Of a stretch of 36,897 nt of DNA, positions 16,350 to 24,792 are shown piece after piece; the first letter of the stretch is position 1; every line of letters begins with the position of its first letter. The notes below the pieces were generated by a model, which did no database searches, was not told the DNA's origin, and worked only from the letters and a program-made list of their open reading frames with translations. Where the stretch lies: assembly GCA_025963645.1 (NCBI GenBank), contig JAOQAI010000012.1, positions 1 to 36,897 on the forward strand, given 5' to 3'. Source of the DNA: Flaviaestuariibacter sp. (GTDB lineage Bacteria > Bacteroidota > Bacteroidia > Chitinophagales > Chitinophagaceae). Both the position numbers and the translations under genes were made by a program.

Positions 16350-17915
16350 TTACCTGGCGACGTTAACAGCACGCTTTTCCCGGATCACGGTTACTTTTAT
16401 TTGTCCCGGGTAGGTCATTTCGTTCTGGATCTTCTGGGCAATTTCAAAGGAAAGTTTATCACTTTCGCCATCTGTTACTTTTTCGGCTTCCACAATCACC
16501 CGCAGTTCACGTCCGGCCTGGATGGCGTAAGCCTTTTCCACACCGTTATAGCTCTGGGCTAAGGTTTCGAGCTGCTTGATTCGTTGCAGGTATTGCTGCA
16601 TGATCTCACGGCGGGCACCGGGGCGTGCTCCGGATATAGAGTCACAAGCCTGAACAATAGGGGAGATGACAAATTGCATTTCCATCTCGTCGTGGTGAGC
16701 ACCGATCGCATTCACAATAGCTGGCTGTTCGCCATACTTTTCCGCCAGTTTTGCTCCTAATAAGGCGTGGCTCAGTTCACTTTCTTCATCAGGCACTTTA
16801 CCAATGTCATGCAGCAAGCCGGCACGTTTCGCCAGTTTTGGATTCAATCCCAACTCCGCTGCCATGATTCCGCAAAGATTGGCTACCTCGCGGCTGTGCA
16901 TCAGCAGGTTTTGTCCATAAGAAGAACGGAACCGCATTTTACCTACAATTCGAACCAGTTCTTTATGCAATCCATGTATGCCTAATTCAATAACGGTCCG
17001 TTCGCCGATCTCCATGATCTGCTCTTCCAGCTGGCGGCGGGTTTTTTCCACCACTTCTTCAATGCGAGCCGGGTGAATACGACCATCGCTCACTAGGCGT
17101 TGTAAGCTCAGGCGGGCGATCTCGCGGCGAAGCGGGTCAAAGCAGGAAAGAATGATGGCTTCCGGCGTATCATCAACGATCAAATCCACACCGGTTGCGG
17201 CTTCAATAGCCCGGATATTGCGTCCTTCACGTCCGATGATCTGTCCTTTTATTTCGTCTGATTCCAGCGCAAATACGGTAATGGCGTTTTCAATTGCTGC
17301 CTCGGAAGCGGTCCGCTGAATACTCTGAATAATGATCTTGCGGGCTTCCTTATTCGCTTTTTGCTTGGCATCGTCAATGATCTCCTGCTGCAAACCCAGC
17401 GCCTGGGAATGCGCTTCCTGCTTCAAGCCTTCGATCAACTGGTTGCGGGCTTCCTCTGCCGTCAATCCGGCTATTTTTTCGAGGCGGCGGGCATGCTCTT
17501 CCTGGTGCTTTTCCAGTTCTGCCTGCTTTACCGCTACTATTTCAGTTTGGCGGGTAAGCGTTTGCTTGATGGTATCGTTTTCCTTAATCTGCCGCTCCAG
17601 TTGCTCCGTTTTCTGGTTAATGGTCTGTTCCTTTTGCTTCAGGCGGCTTTCACTTTCCACCACTTTCCGGTTGCGTTCCAGCACATCGCGTTCATGTTCT
17701 GCCTTTAATTGAACGAAACGCTCTTTCGCCGACAGTTCTTTTTCCTTACGGATGTTCTCGGCTCTTAGCTCAGCTTCTTTAATAAGGTTTTGTGCATGCT
17801 GGTCGGCTTCTTCTATCTTCTTTTTAGTGTCTTTTGCAAAAATGACTTTACCCGCTATAATGCCCACCAGCAGGGCTGCTATAGCAATAATGAGAGTTAA
17901 TATGCTGAGTTCCAT
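16350..17915 (-). CDS. rny: ribonuclease Y
   Basis: Membrane-anchored endoribonuclease that starts mRNA decay. The 521-residue length is typical. Residues about 3-25 form a transmembrane anchor ([21 protein letters not shown]). A long charged coiled coil spans about 30-200. The KH RNA-binding domain has [19 protein letters not shown] (about 226-244). The HD catalytic domain follows with [10 protein letters not shown] and [14 protein letters not shown] (about 365-378), including the metal-binding His-Asp pair. The gene has its own terminator and a -7-like box at 17989. Confidence 0.97.
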   Translation of the reverse strand: MELSILTLIIAIAALLVGIIAGKVIFAKDTKKKIEEADQHAQNLIKEAELRAENIRKEKELSAKERFVQLKAEHERDVLERNRKVVESESRLKQKEQTINQKTEQLERQIKENDTIKQTLTRQTEIVAVKQAELEKHQEEHARRLEKIAGLTAEEARNQLIEGLKQEAHSQALGLQQEIIDDAKQKANKEARKIIIQSIQRTASEAAIENAITVFALESDEIKGQIIGREGRNIRAIEAATGVDLIVDDTPEAIILSCFDPLRREIARLSLQRLVSDGRIHPARIEEVVEKTRRQLEEQIMEIGERTVIELGIHGLHKELVRIVGKMRFRSSYGQNLLMHSREVANLCGIMAAELGLNPKLAKRAGLLHDIGKVPDEESELSHALLGAKLAEKYGEQPAIVNAIGAHHDEMEMQFVISPIVQACDSISGARPGARREIMQQYLQRIKQLETLAQSYNGVEKAYAIQAGRELRVIVEAEKVTDGESDKLSFEIAQKIQNEMTYPGQIKVTVIREKRAVNVAR

Positions 17916-17988
17916 TATGTTCTGTTTTTTCTTTTAAGTGGTTGAAATATGTATTATAGATTGGCATACCGGTAAACGGTCAGGATGG

Positions 17989-17996
17989 CGAAGATA
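17989..17996 (-). promoter_or_regulatory. rny promoter -7-like element
   Basis: The minus strand reads TATCTTCG, one mismatch from TAnnTTTG, 74 bases upstream of the ATG. The same TTCG variant is seen upstream of pheT and the ABC exporter. Confidence 0.4.
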
Positions 17997-18095
17997 CAAA
18001 ACCGGAGGCATTGTGAAAACGATTGAATGAAAGGCAGAGGAAGATTGAAAGGGCAGGGATATAAATAGTCTTGAACGAAATATTAGTTGGCAAGC

Positions 18096-18395
18096 CTATT
18101 CCTCTTCTTCAAGGGCGCTGTCCAGCATTTTCTCTATGGTTTGCAATCGGCCGCCCACATTGTCCAGGTTCACTTCGTTGGAAATAGCGGCGTTCTGCTC
18201 GGTGGCAAACCAGATTAATACCATGGCGATATAATCCTGCAGGTCCTTTCCGGCAAAAGCGGTTTTGTATTCTATCAATTTATCATTGATCGTTTTTGCG
18301 GTCCGGCGTACTACCTCTTCATCTTTTGGAGAGACTTTGATGCGGTAGCTGCGGTCAGCAATGACGAGGTTGAGTGGGATGAGGTCGTTGTTCAT
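18096..18395 (-). CDS. zapA: cell division protein ZapA
   Basis: ZapA binds and bundles FtsZ filaments at the division ring. The 99-residue protein has the N-terminal ZapA head (LNLVIADRSYRIKVSPKDEE, about 8-27), the RRTAKTINDKL helix, and a C-terminal coiled-coil helix ending in an acidic tail (ALEEEE). Length and layout match ZapA. It lies downstream of a coiled-coil protein and pheT on the same strand, probably in one operon, an arrangement I recall as frequent in Bacteroidetes. Confidence 0.85.
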   Translation of the reverse strand: MNNDLIPLNLVIADRSYRIKVSPKDEEVVRRTAKTINDKLIEYKTAFAGKDLQDYIAMVLIWFATEQNAAISNEVNLDNVGGRLQTIEKMLDSALEEEE

Positions 18396-18522
18396 GGTGA
18401 GTAGTGAATGGTCAATGGTGAGTAATCTGGTTCATAATTGTAAGTTAGATTTGATTGTGAATTTGCAATTCAATTAGTGGGAGGGTAAAGAGACCTCGCT
18501 ACTCGCCACTCACTACTTGCTC
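18396..18522. repeat. GAGTAGTGA-word inverted repeat between division genes
   Basis: The left part (18396-18427) contains gtgagtagtgaatggtcaat and a second gtgagta. The right part (18499-18522) is its approximate inverse (ctcgccactcactacttgc). The best arm matches 12 of 15 bases. It fills the gap between the coiled-coil gene and zapA. Confidence 0.65.
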
Positions 18523-18524
18523 TG

Positions 18525-18809
18525 TCACCCGCTCAAATACGCAATACACTTATCAATCTCCTTCACAAACCGGGTTATCTGCTTTTCGAAATCCTTCTTT
18601 TCCTTATCGTTCAGGTTACCGGCGGCAAGCTTCATGATCGTGACAATATTTTGCAGTTCCGTTACATGACCTTCCAGCTCCGCCTTTCCCTGCACTTCCC
18701 TGGTCAATTGCTGACGAAGCTGCTCGTTCTCTTTCCTGAGCCGGGCATGTTGGCGCAACAGGGCTTGCAGCTTTTCATTAATAGCATTGAACTGTTGGTC
18801 GATTGTCAT
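18525..18809 (-). CDS. small coiled-coil protein, possible ZapB-like division factor
   Basis: A 94-residue protein that is almost entirely a predicted coiled coil: heptad-like pattern through NAINEKLQALLRQHARLRKE (residues 8-27) and NEQLRQQLTREV, then a second helix with NDKEKKDFEKQITRFVKEID. No catalytic motif. Its start overlaps the pheT stop by one base (TAATG), indicating translational coupling, and zapA follows. Size, all-coil structure and the neighbour zapA suggest a ZapB-like partner in the division ring. That is inference from context; coiled coils are poor markers of homology. Confidence 0.7.
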   Translation of the reverse strand: MTIDQQFNAINEKLQALLRQHARLRKENEQLRQQLTREVQGKAELEGHVTELQNIVTIMKLAAGNLNDKEKKDFEKQITRFVKEIDKCIAYLSG

Positions 18810-21229
18810 TACCTTCTTATTTCAGCGCCCAATTCTTTTTCCAGTGTGGTCATGATCTTTTTCATCCAGCCATCGATCTCGCCATCCGTCAGGGTTTTTT
18901 CTTCATCCAAGAAAGTAAAGTTCACCGCCATCGATTTTTTGCCGGCGCCCAGTTTTTCGCTCTCAAACACATCAAACAGCCGAACGTCCTGGAGTTTACT
19001 AAGTTTCAGCTTTTGAATGCCATTGCTTAAGGCTTCATAAGGTAGCTCTTTCGGTACTACGAACGCCAGGTCACGTTCAACAGCGGGATAGCGGGAGACT
19101 TCGCGGTATTTTACTTTTTGGGCCAATGCTTCCTGGAGCAGCACATCCCAATCGAAATTGGCAAAGAATACCGGCTGCTTCACATCAAAGCGGGAGGTGA
19201 CAGAAGTAGCTACTTTCCCAAGCTTTACTACCGGCTTGCCGTTGACCTTTCCGGATAGCATACCTTCAAAATGCGGGCTATCTAAACCTTGTTCAAACGC
19301 TACTTTAAGACCTAATAGCTGGAATAAGGAAACAACTGTTCCTTTCAGATGATAAATATCTGCAGCTACTGCTTTCCCTTTCCAGCTTTGCTCGGACAGG
19401 TTTCCGGTGAGGTATAAGCACAAATGGTTTTTCTCGCTATACTCACCAGGGCCTTCTGTTTTATAAGTTTTACCAAATTCAAAAAAGCGCAGGTCCGTGT
19501 TCTTCCGGTTGTTATTGAACGCGATCACTTCCAAGGCGGTTGGCAACATGGCGGAACGCAATACATCCAGCTCAGAACTTAGGTTGTTCAGCATCTTTAC
19601 AGTATGCTCCTGTTGGGTTTCAAAATACTTCGAGTTTGTAATGGAGTTCGTCAGTATTTCATTGAAACCAAGGCCTACCAAGGCGTTTGCCACTTTTTCC
19701 TTAAACCCTTCCGCCTTATAATTTTCTTCCACCGAAGGGGTGAGCTTGATGGCACTGGGAATCTCGATGTTATCCAGTCCATCAATGCGCAGGATCTCTT
19801 CCACCACATCTGCCGGCAGGCTCACGTCTCTTTTGTGATAGGGCACTTCTACAGAAAGCGCATCCATACTGTCTTTTATGATACCGAAACTCAGTCCCTG
19901 CAAAATGCCTTTCACCGTTTCGGAATGGTAATTTTTGCCACTTAGCTTTTTGAGATATTGATTCTTGAGGATGACCTCTTTCTTCGGTTGTGGCTTTGGG
20001 TAAATATCAATGACATCGGAGGCGATGGAACCGCCCGCTAATTCTTTTATCAACAAAGCCGCCCGCTTCAGCACATTCACAGTGTTCGATATATCAATCC
20101 CTTTCTCGAACCGGGTAGCCGCATCCGTCCGCAGCCCGTGCCGGAAGGAGGTCTTCCGAATGGTGGTCGGATCAAAGAAAGCGCTTTCTAAAAAGACATT
20201 CTTTGTTTCGGGTGTAACGCCGCTTTCGATGCCCCCAAACACGCCGGCGATGCACATGCCGCCTTCTGCATTGCAGATCATCAGGTCTTCTCCGTGAAGT
20301 TTACGCTCTTTATCGTCCAGGGTTTTGAAAGTGGTGCCTTCCGGCAGATTCTTTACAAATACCTGCCTGCCTTTAATGGCATCATAGTCGAATGCATGCA
20401 GCGGCTGGCCGGTTTCGTGCTGGATATAATTCGTGATGTCAACAATATTATTAATGGGGCGCACACCGATAGCTTTCAGTCGTTCCTGCATCCATTTGGG
20501 GGAAGGTTTTACCTCGATGCCAGACAGGCAGATGCCGGAATAACGTTCGCAGGCAGCTTCATTCTCAATCGTAACGTTGATCTTTAGCGACTGGTTATCC
20601 GGCTTCAAATTAGGGTTCGGCAGAATCGCTTTTGCTTCCTTTTTATCATGGTGTGTCAGGTAAGCGCATACATCCCTTGCCACGCCCCAATGGCTCATCG
20701 CATCGGCACGGTTGGGCGTCAATCCTATCTCGTAGATAATATCGCTATACGGCTTGAAGAACTCCATTGCAGGAGTACCAACTATTGCATCCGCCGGTAA
20801 GATCATAATGCCAGCGTGGGAGGTTCCCAGCCCGATCTCGTCTTCGGCACAGATCATTCCATGGCTTTCGACACTGCGGATCTTCGCCACTTTCATGGTC
20901 ATCGGATCGCCGTTGGTAGGGTAGATGGTTGTACCCACGGGTGCCACCACTACTTTTTGACCTGCTTCCACGTTCGGTGCGCCGCATACGATCTGCAACG
21001 GTTCGGCACTGCCAATAGTAACTTTAGTAAGCTTTAATTTATCCGCGTTGGGGTGCTGTTCTGCCTCCAGCACTTCGCCGATCACAAGTCCTTGTAATCC
21101 GCCCTTTACTTCCTCGAAGGCTTCCATGGATTCTACCTCCAATCCGATGGAAGTGAGAATGCGGGAAAGCCTTTCCGGCTCCACCTTTACGGGTAAATAA
21201 TCGCTCAGCCAGTTATACGAAATGGTCAT
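18809..21229 (-). CDS. pheT: phenylalanyl-tRNA synthetase beta subunit
   Basis: Beta chain of the alpha2-beta2 enzyme that charges tRNA-Phe. It has 806 residues, as expected. The N-terminal EMAP/OB tRNA-binding domain (about 40-150) includes HPNADKLKLTKV. The B3/B4 editing domain (about 210-400) contains NRADAMSHWGVARD upstream and the FEKGID region. The B5 DNA-binding-like domain is at about 410-480. The catalytic-core-like region follows, with a C-terminal FDX-ACB anticodon-binding domain (about 715-806, SRYPAVERDLAFVVP). pheS is not adjacent within the window. The stop overlaps the next gene start. Confidence 0.98.
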   Translation of the reverse strand: MTISYNWLSDYLPVKVEPERLSRILTSIGLEVESMEAFEEVKGGLQGLVIGEVLEAEQHPNADKLKLTKVTIGSAEPLQIVCGAPNVEAGQKVVVAPVGTTIYPTNGDPMTMKVAKIRSVESHGMICAEDEIGLGTSHAGIMILPADAIVGTPAMEFFKPYSDIIYEIGLTPNRADAMSHWGVARDVCAYLTHHDKKEAKAILPNPNLKPDNQSLKINVTIENEAACERYSGICLSGIEVKPSPKWMQERLKAIGVRPINNIVDITNYIQHETGQPLHAFDYDAIKGRQVFVKNLPEGTTFKTLDDKERKLHGEDLMICNAEGGMCIAGVFGGIESGVTPETKNVFLESAFFDPTTIRKTSFRHGLRTDAATRFEKGIDISNTVNVLKRAALLIKELAGGSIASDVIDIYPKPQPKKEVILKNQYLKKLSGKNYHSETVKGILQGLSFGIIKDSMDALSVEVPYHKRDVSLPADVVEEILRIDGLDNIEIPSAIKLTPSVEENYKAEGFKEKVANALVGLGFNEILTNSITNSKYFETQQEHTVKMLNNLSSELDVLRSAMLPTALEVIAFNNNRKNTDLRFFEFGKTYKTEGPGEYSEKNHLCLYLTGNLSEQSWKGKAVAADIYHLKGTVVSLFQLLGLKVAFEQGLDSPHFEGMLSGKVNGKPVVKLGKVATSVTSRFDVKQPVFFANFDWDVLLQEALAQKVKYREVSRYPAVERDLAFVVPKELPYEALSNGIQKLKLSKLQDVRLFDVFESEKLGAGKKSMAVNFTFLDEEKTLTDGEIDGWMKKIMTTLEKELGAEIRR

Positions 21230-21252
21230 TTGGTCCTTTTATCTTTAGGCGG

Positions 21253-21260
21253 CGAAGGTA
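21253..21260 (-). promoter_or_regulatory. pheT promoter -7-like element
   Basis: The minus strand reads TACCTTCG, one mismatch from TAnnTTTG, 24 bases upstream of the pheT ATG. Confidence 0.4.
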
Positions 21261-21462
21261 AGGAAAAGCCCCCTGTCACCCGGTGGGACAACTTAAGCGT
21301 TTGAGACTTGCTTTTTCAAATCATCTTCTATTCGGCCTTGCTTGATGTGTATCGTTCATACGGGTGAAAGGAGGTAACTTTACTCATGAGCATGAAGTGT
21401 GCTGCCGGAAGCCGCGGGAAGACAAACTGTAGTTTGTTAGTGAGATTTGGATGCTTAAATTT

Positions 21463-21713
21463 TTATCCACAAGACTGCCTGACTCCCATCATTATGAGAA
21501 AGATCAGCTTCTTTTTTTGGCCGAAAATCCCGCAAATGCCATTCTGTAGTTCGTACCAAACTGCCAAATAATAACCCTTATTTACTTCTGCACAGAACTT
21601 GTGCACAATCGCTAATTCATGGGGAAAAAACGTCAATTTTGTGAATAGGTGGTAAGCAGCAGTTAATAACCCCGCATTTTCTGTGGATAGATAAGTGGAT
21701 ATCCTGTGGATGA
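21463..21713. promoter_or_regulatory. cluster of DnaA-box-like sites between pheT and dnaB
   Basis: The 653-bp gap 21230-21882 has no supported gene. It contains one perfect DnaA box TTATCCACA (21463-21471) and four near matches: TTGTGCACA within a 10-base palindrome (21599-21608), and on the other strand CTATTCACA (21640-21648), CTATCCACA (21682-21690) and TCATCCACA (21705-21713). The stretch 21561-21590 is AT-rich. Divergent flanking genes (pheT left, dnaB right) would suit an origin or a DnaA-controlled dnaB promoter. The rightward 5S rRNA to the left argues against a replication origin here. Confidence 0.4.
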
Positions 21714-21882
21714 ATATAGATGTTATGGAATTGTTGCCCTGCTTACAGCACCATTATATTCGCTAACTGACTAAGGGACGACGGACGAACAACGCCAAAA
21801 TCTAATTTTTTACGGCTGCTTTTCCACCTCTGGGTCATTGATGAAAATTCAATGGTTTAACGCAATTTATTCGCTACAATTT

Positions 21883-23436
21883 ATGGACTTAACGAATCTC
21901 AATAAAGACCGGAAGAGCAGAAGAAAAGGACCCTTGGACCTCAGCACTATGGTGTATGGTAAGGTGCCTCCGCAGGCAAAAGACCTGGAAGAAGCCGTAC
22001 TTGGCGCTATCATGCTGGAAAAAGGCGCCTTTGATACGGTTGTAGAAGTATTAAAGCCGGAGTGTTTTTATGTAGATGCGCACCAACGGATCTTCACGGC
22101 AATGAAGAGCCTGGCTAATAAAAGCCAGCCTATAGACATACTTACGGTTGTGGAAGAGCTTCGCACCGGCGAAGAATTGGATATTATCGGCGGACCTTAC
22201 TATGTCACCAAGCTGACCAATACGGTTGTTTCTTCGGCTAACATCGAGGCGCATGCCCGCATCATTTTACAAAAGTTCATCCAACGGGAATTGATCCGTA
22301 TCTCGGGAGAAATTATTTCCGATTCTTACGAAGACAGCGCCGATGTATTTGACCTGTTGGACCAGGCGGAAAGTAAGCTATACGAGGTCACTTCTACGCA
22401 CTTGCGCAATAGCTACGAATCCATTGACAGCGTATTGGTAAAGACCATCCAACGCATAGAAGACCTGCGCCATAAGAACGAAGATGTATCGGGTGTGCCA
22501 AGTGGCTTTCCTTCGCTGGATAAGGTTACCTATGGTTGGCAAAACACCGACCTGATCATCCTCGCTGCCCGTCCTGCGGTTGGTAAAACCGCCTTCGCCC
22601 TGAACCTGGTGCGCAGTGCGGCCTTGCATCCTACTAAGCCAACTGCCGTTGCTTTCTTTTCCTTAGAGATGAGTGCCGGTCAGCTAGTGCAACGGGTATT
22701 GGCAGCAGAAAGCGAGATATGGCTCGAAAAGATCACCCGCGGTAAGCTGGAAGAGCACGAGATGAAGCAGCTTTATGCCAAAGGCATTCAACGCCTGGCG
22801 CAAGCGCCCATCTTTATTGATGATTCCGCGGCACTTAACATCTTTGAATTGCGGGCAAAATGCCGGCGACTAAAGAACCTTAACAACATTGGTTTGATTA
22901 TCATTGACTACCTGCAGCTGATGAGCGGCACCGACAATAAAGGTGGCAACCGGGAGCAGGAGATCAGTACGATTTCCCGTTCATTAAAAGGGTTGGCAAA
23001 AGAGCTGCAAGTTCCTATCATCGCCCTTTCGCAGTTAAGCCGGGAAGTGGAGAAACGAAAGGATGGCAACAAGATGCCGCAGTTGAGTGATCTCCGCGAA
23101 TCGGGTGCGATCGAGCAGGATGCGGATATGGTAATGTTCCTATACCGCCCGGAATATTATGATGTGACACAGAACGAAATGGGCGAAAGCAATCGCGGTG
23201 AAACGCATGTGCGTATTGCCAAGCACCGGAACGGTTCGCTGGAAACCATTAAGCTGCGGGCTTTGCTGCATATTCAAAAATTCGTGGAAGATGATAACGG
23301 CGATTCTTTTGGTGGCCCTGCCATGCCGGGCAGCTGGAAGCCGGTGAGCGGCGGTGAAAGTGGTGGCGGCGCCCGCATGTTCATTCAAACGGGAAGTAAG
23401 ATGAATGATATTAATGATGAAGAAGATCCGTTTTAA
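21883..23436 (+). CDS. dnaB: replicative DNA helicase DnaB
   Basis: Hexameric helicase that unwinds DNA at the replication fork and recruits primase. From ATG 21883 it has 517 residues. Upstream in-frame starts (TTG 21838, ATG 21841) add 14-15 hydrophobic residues that do not resemble the family, so I prefer MDLTNLNKD. The N-terminal DnaB domain (about 35-140) includes the PQAKDLEEAVLGAIML segment. The RecA-like domain has Walker A ARPAVGKTAF (about 218-227), Walker B LIIIDYLQLM, and the DnaB signature SQLSREVEKR with LSDLRESGAIEQDAD. The C-terminal tail is Gly-rich and ends in an acidic EEDPF. No intein interrupts the motifs. Confidence 0.96.
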   Translation: MDLTNLNKDRKSRRKGPLDLSTMVYGKVPPQAKDLEEAVLGAIMLEKGAFDTVVEVLKPECFYVDAHQRIFTAMKSLANKSQPIDILTVVEELRTGEELDIIGGPYYVTKLTNTVVSSANIEAHARIILQKFIQRELIRISGEIISDSYEDSADVFDLLDQAESKLYEVTSTHLRNSYESIDSVLVKTIQRIEDLRHKNEDVSGVPSGFPSLDKVTYGWQNTDLIILAARPAVGKTAFALNLVRSAALHPTKPTAVAFFSLEMSAGQLVQRVLAAESEIWLEKITRGKLEEHEMKQLYAKGIQRLAQAPIFIDDSAALNIFELRAKCRRLKNLNNIGLIIIDYLQLMSGTDNKGGNREQEISTISRSLKGLAKELQVPIIALSQLSREVEKRKDGNKMPQLSDLRESGAIEQDADMVMFLYRPEYYDVTQNEMGESNRGETHVRIAKHRNGSLETIKLRALLHIQKFVEDDNGDSFGGPAMPGSWKPVSGGESGGGARMFIQTGSKMNDINDEEDPF

Positions 23437-23455
23437 AGGCTAAGAGATTAAAAAG

Positions 23456-23507
23456 GAAAGGAGGTAAAGGATTGCAACGCGACAGCACTTTATCTCCTTT
23501 CTTGTTT
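23456..23507 (+). terminator. dnaB terminator
   Basis: Arms 23456-23469 and 23488-23501 match in 13 of 14 positions (GAAAGGAGGTAAAG) around an 18-base loop, followed by a short T-rich tail. Confidence 0.65.
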
Positions 23508-23526
23508 TGAAAGAATCGTATTTTTG
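23503..23526 (+). promoter_or_regulatory. toxin-antitoxin operon promoter
   Basis: TTG at 23503 and TATTTTTG at 23519-23526 (exact TAnnTTTG match) lie 15 bases before the antitoxin ATG, just after the dnaB terminator. Confidence 0.55.
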
Positions 23527-23541
23527 GAGTAAATCATTTTT

Positions 23542-23781
23542 ATGTCTGTGACTGAGTTGAAGGAGGAGTTGCACAAAGCCATTGAGGAGAATGACAATCC
23601 TGATTTCCTGCTTTCTTTATTAGCCGCTGTTACCAATAATAAATTGGAGGATGCTGATGATCTTTCAGAAGCACAATACGCATTGTTAAAAGAGCGGGAG
23701 GAAAAGTATAAAAGAGGAGAACTAGCGACCATAACCCTTGCCGAATGGAAGGAAGATATGAAAAGGCGATATGGGATTTGA
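23542..23781 (+). CDS. antitoxin of a type II toxin-antitoxin pair
   Basis: A 79-residue, charged, helical protein. The C-terminal ITLAEWKEDMKRRYG pattern is typical of the small addiction-module antitoxins that pair with ParE/RelE toxins and wrap around them. No DNA-binding fold is obvious in the N-terminus. It overlaps the toxin gene by 11 bases, the usual tight coupling. It follows its own promoter directly. Assignment rests on size, C-terminal pattern and the toxin next door. Confidence 0.75.
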   Translation: MSVTELKEELHKAIEENDNPDFLLSLLAAVTNNKLEDADDLSEAQYALLKEREEKYKRGELATITLAEWKEDMKRRYGI

Positions 23782-24073
23782 GGTGATTGTTTCCAGGGAT
23801 TCCCAAATGGAAATCACGGAAGCCATCGAATGGTATGAGTCAAAGCGTATAGGCTTAGGTTTGTATTTTGCCAAAGAAGCGGAGGAGTTGCTTTCTCGTT
23901 TATCTCAAAATCCGCAGCATTATTCTTTTACCAAGCGAAGCTTCAGGCAGGTCAAGTTCCCCTCTTTCCCCTATAAAATATATTTTAAGATAAAAGAAAC
24001 GAACGTAGTCGTATTTGGCGTTTTTCATACTGGCAGAAATCCTAACCCTATTTTTAAACGCGCAGTACCCTAA
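23771..24073 (+). CDS. RelE/ParE family toxin
   Basis: A 100-residue protein with the ParE/RelE layout: N-terminal strand FEVIVSRDSQMEITEAIEWY (residues 3-22), two helices (EAEELLSRLSQNPQHYS), then the strands with VKFPSFPYKIYFKI and VVFGVFHTGRNP. The FPYKIYFKI and VFHTGRNP motifs are diagnostic of the ParE branch. ParE members act on gyrase and RelE members cut mRNA on the ribosome; the target here cannot be told from sequence. Its stop codon overlaps the rsmE start (TAATG), so toxin translation is coupled to a housekeeping methyltransferase. Confidence 0.85.
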   Translation: MGFEVIVSRDSQMEITEAIEWYESKRIGLGLYFAKEAEELLSRLSQNPQHYSFTKRSFRQVKFPSFPYKIYFKIKETNVVVFGVFHTGRNPNPIFKRAVP

Positions 24074-24771
24074 TGGCACTTCCTTACTTTTTCGTCGTAG
24101 ATATAAGTAGTAATGCCATTACCTTGGATGAAGACACTTCCAAACACGTCATCAGTGTACTGCGAATGAAAAAGGGAGAAGCGTTATTGCTAACCGATGG
24201 CAAGGGAACAAAAGCTACAGCCACTATCACCGACGACAACCGTAAGCGCTGCGAAGTGCAAATAGGAGATAGAAGCACGGAGCCGCCAGTCACATCCAAA
24301 GTTTCCATCGCCATATCTCTAATTAAAAATGCCTCCCGCTTCGAATGGTTTCTGGAAAAAGCAACAGAAATAGGCGTTACAGAGATCATTCCCTTACTGT
24401 GCGACCGTACCGAGAAAGAAAAATTCCGCTACGAGCGGCTGAATGGTATCCTCATTAGCGCTATGCTGCAATCGCAGCAATGCTGGTTGCCTGTATTGCA
24501 TGAACCGGTGCCGTTTGCAAAAATCCTTGAGACTTCCATCGAACAAAAATTCATTGCGCATTGCGAGAAAGGAGTCAAGCAGCAGTTAAGCAGTAAACTA
24601 ACCAAGGTGTCAACGGGTCAACTTATACTCATTGGACCCGAAGGAGATTTTACGGAAAGTGAGATTAAGTCTGCTTTGGCAAACGGTTTTCAACCGGTAG
24701 CATTAGGCAACACCCGGTTGCGTACCGAAACGGCCGGAATAGTGGCGGCTACTTTGTTGTGTAATAGCTAA
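24073..24771 (+). CDS. rsmE: 16S rRNA m3U1498 methyltransferase
   Basis: SAM-dependent SPOUT-family enzyme that methylates N3 of U1498 in 16S rRNA. It has 232 residues, normal for RsmE. The N-terminal PUA-like domain has HVISVLRMKKGEAL (about 25-38). The SPOUT knot has the motifs LIKNASRFEWFLEKATEIGV (about 87-106), ILIGPEGDFTESEI (about 190-203) and LGNTRLRTETAGIVA near the end. The start overlaps the toxin stop and no separate promoter is visible, so it seems to depend on the toxin-antitoxin promoter. Confidence 0.95.
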   Translation: MALPYFFVVDISSNAITLDEDTSKHVISVLRMKKGEALLLTDGKGTKATATITDDNRKRCEVQIGDRSTEPPVTSKVSIAISLIKNASRFEWFLEKATEIGVTEIIPLLCDRTEKEKFRYERLNGILISAMLQSQQCWLPVLHEPVPFAKILETSIEQKFIAHCEKGVKQQLSSKLTKVSTGQLILIGPEGDFTESEIKSALANGFQPVALGNTRLRTETAGIVAATLLCNS

Positions 24772-24792
24772 GAAATGAGTTGAATGTAAATA

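Noticed and set aside
21386..21571. 61-codon open frame in the pheT-dnaB gap
   Set aside because: It covers the DnaA-box region, has odd composition with no promoter or neighbour support, and is more likely a chance frame.
21883..23436. Possible intein in dnaB
   Set aside because: DnaB is a common intein host, but the Walker A and later motifs are at normal spacing and the protein has standard length.
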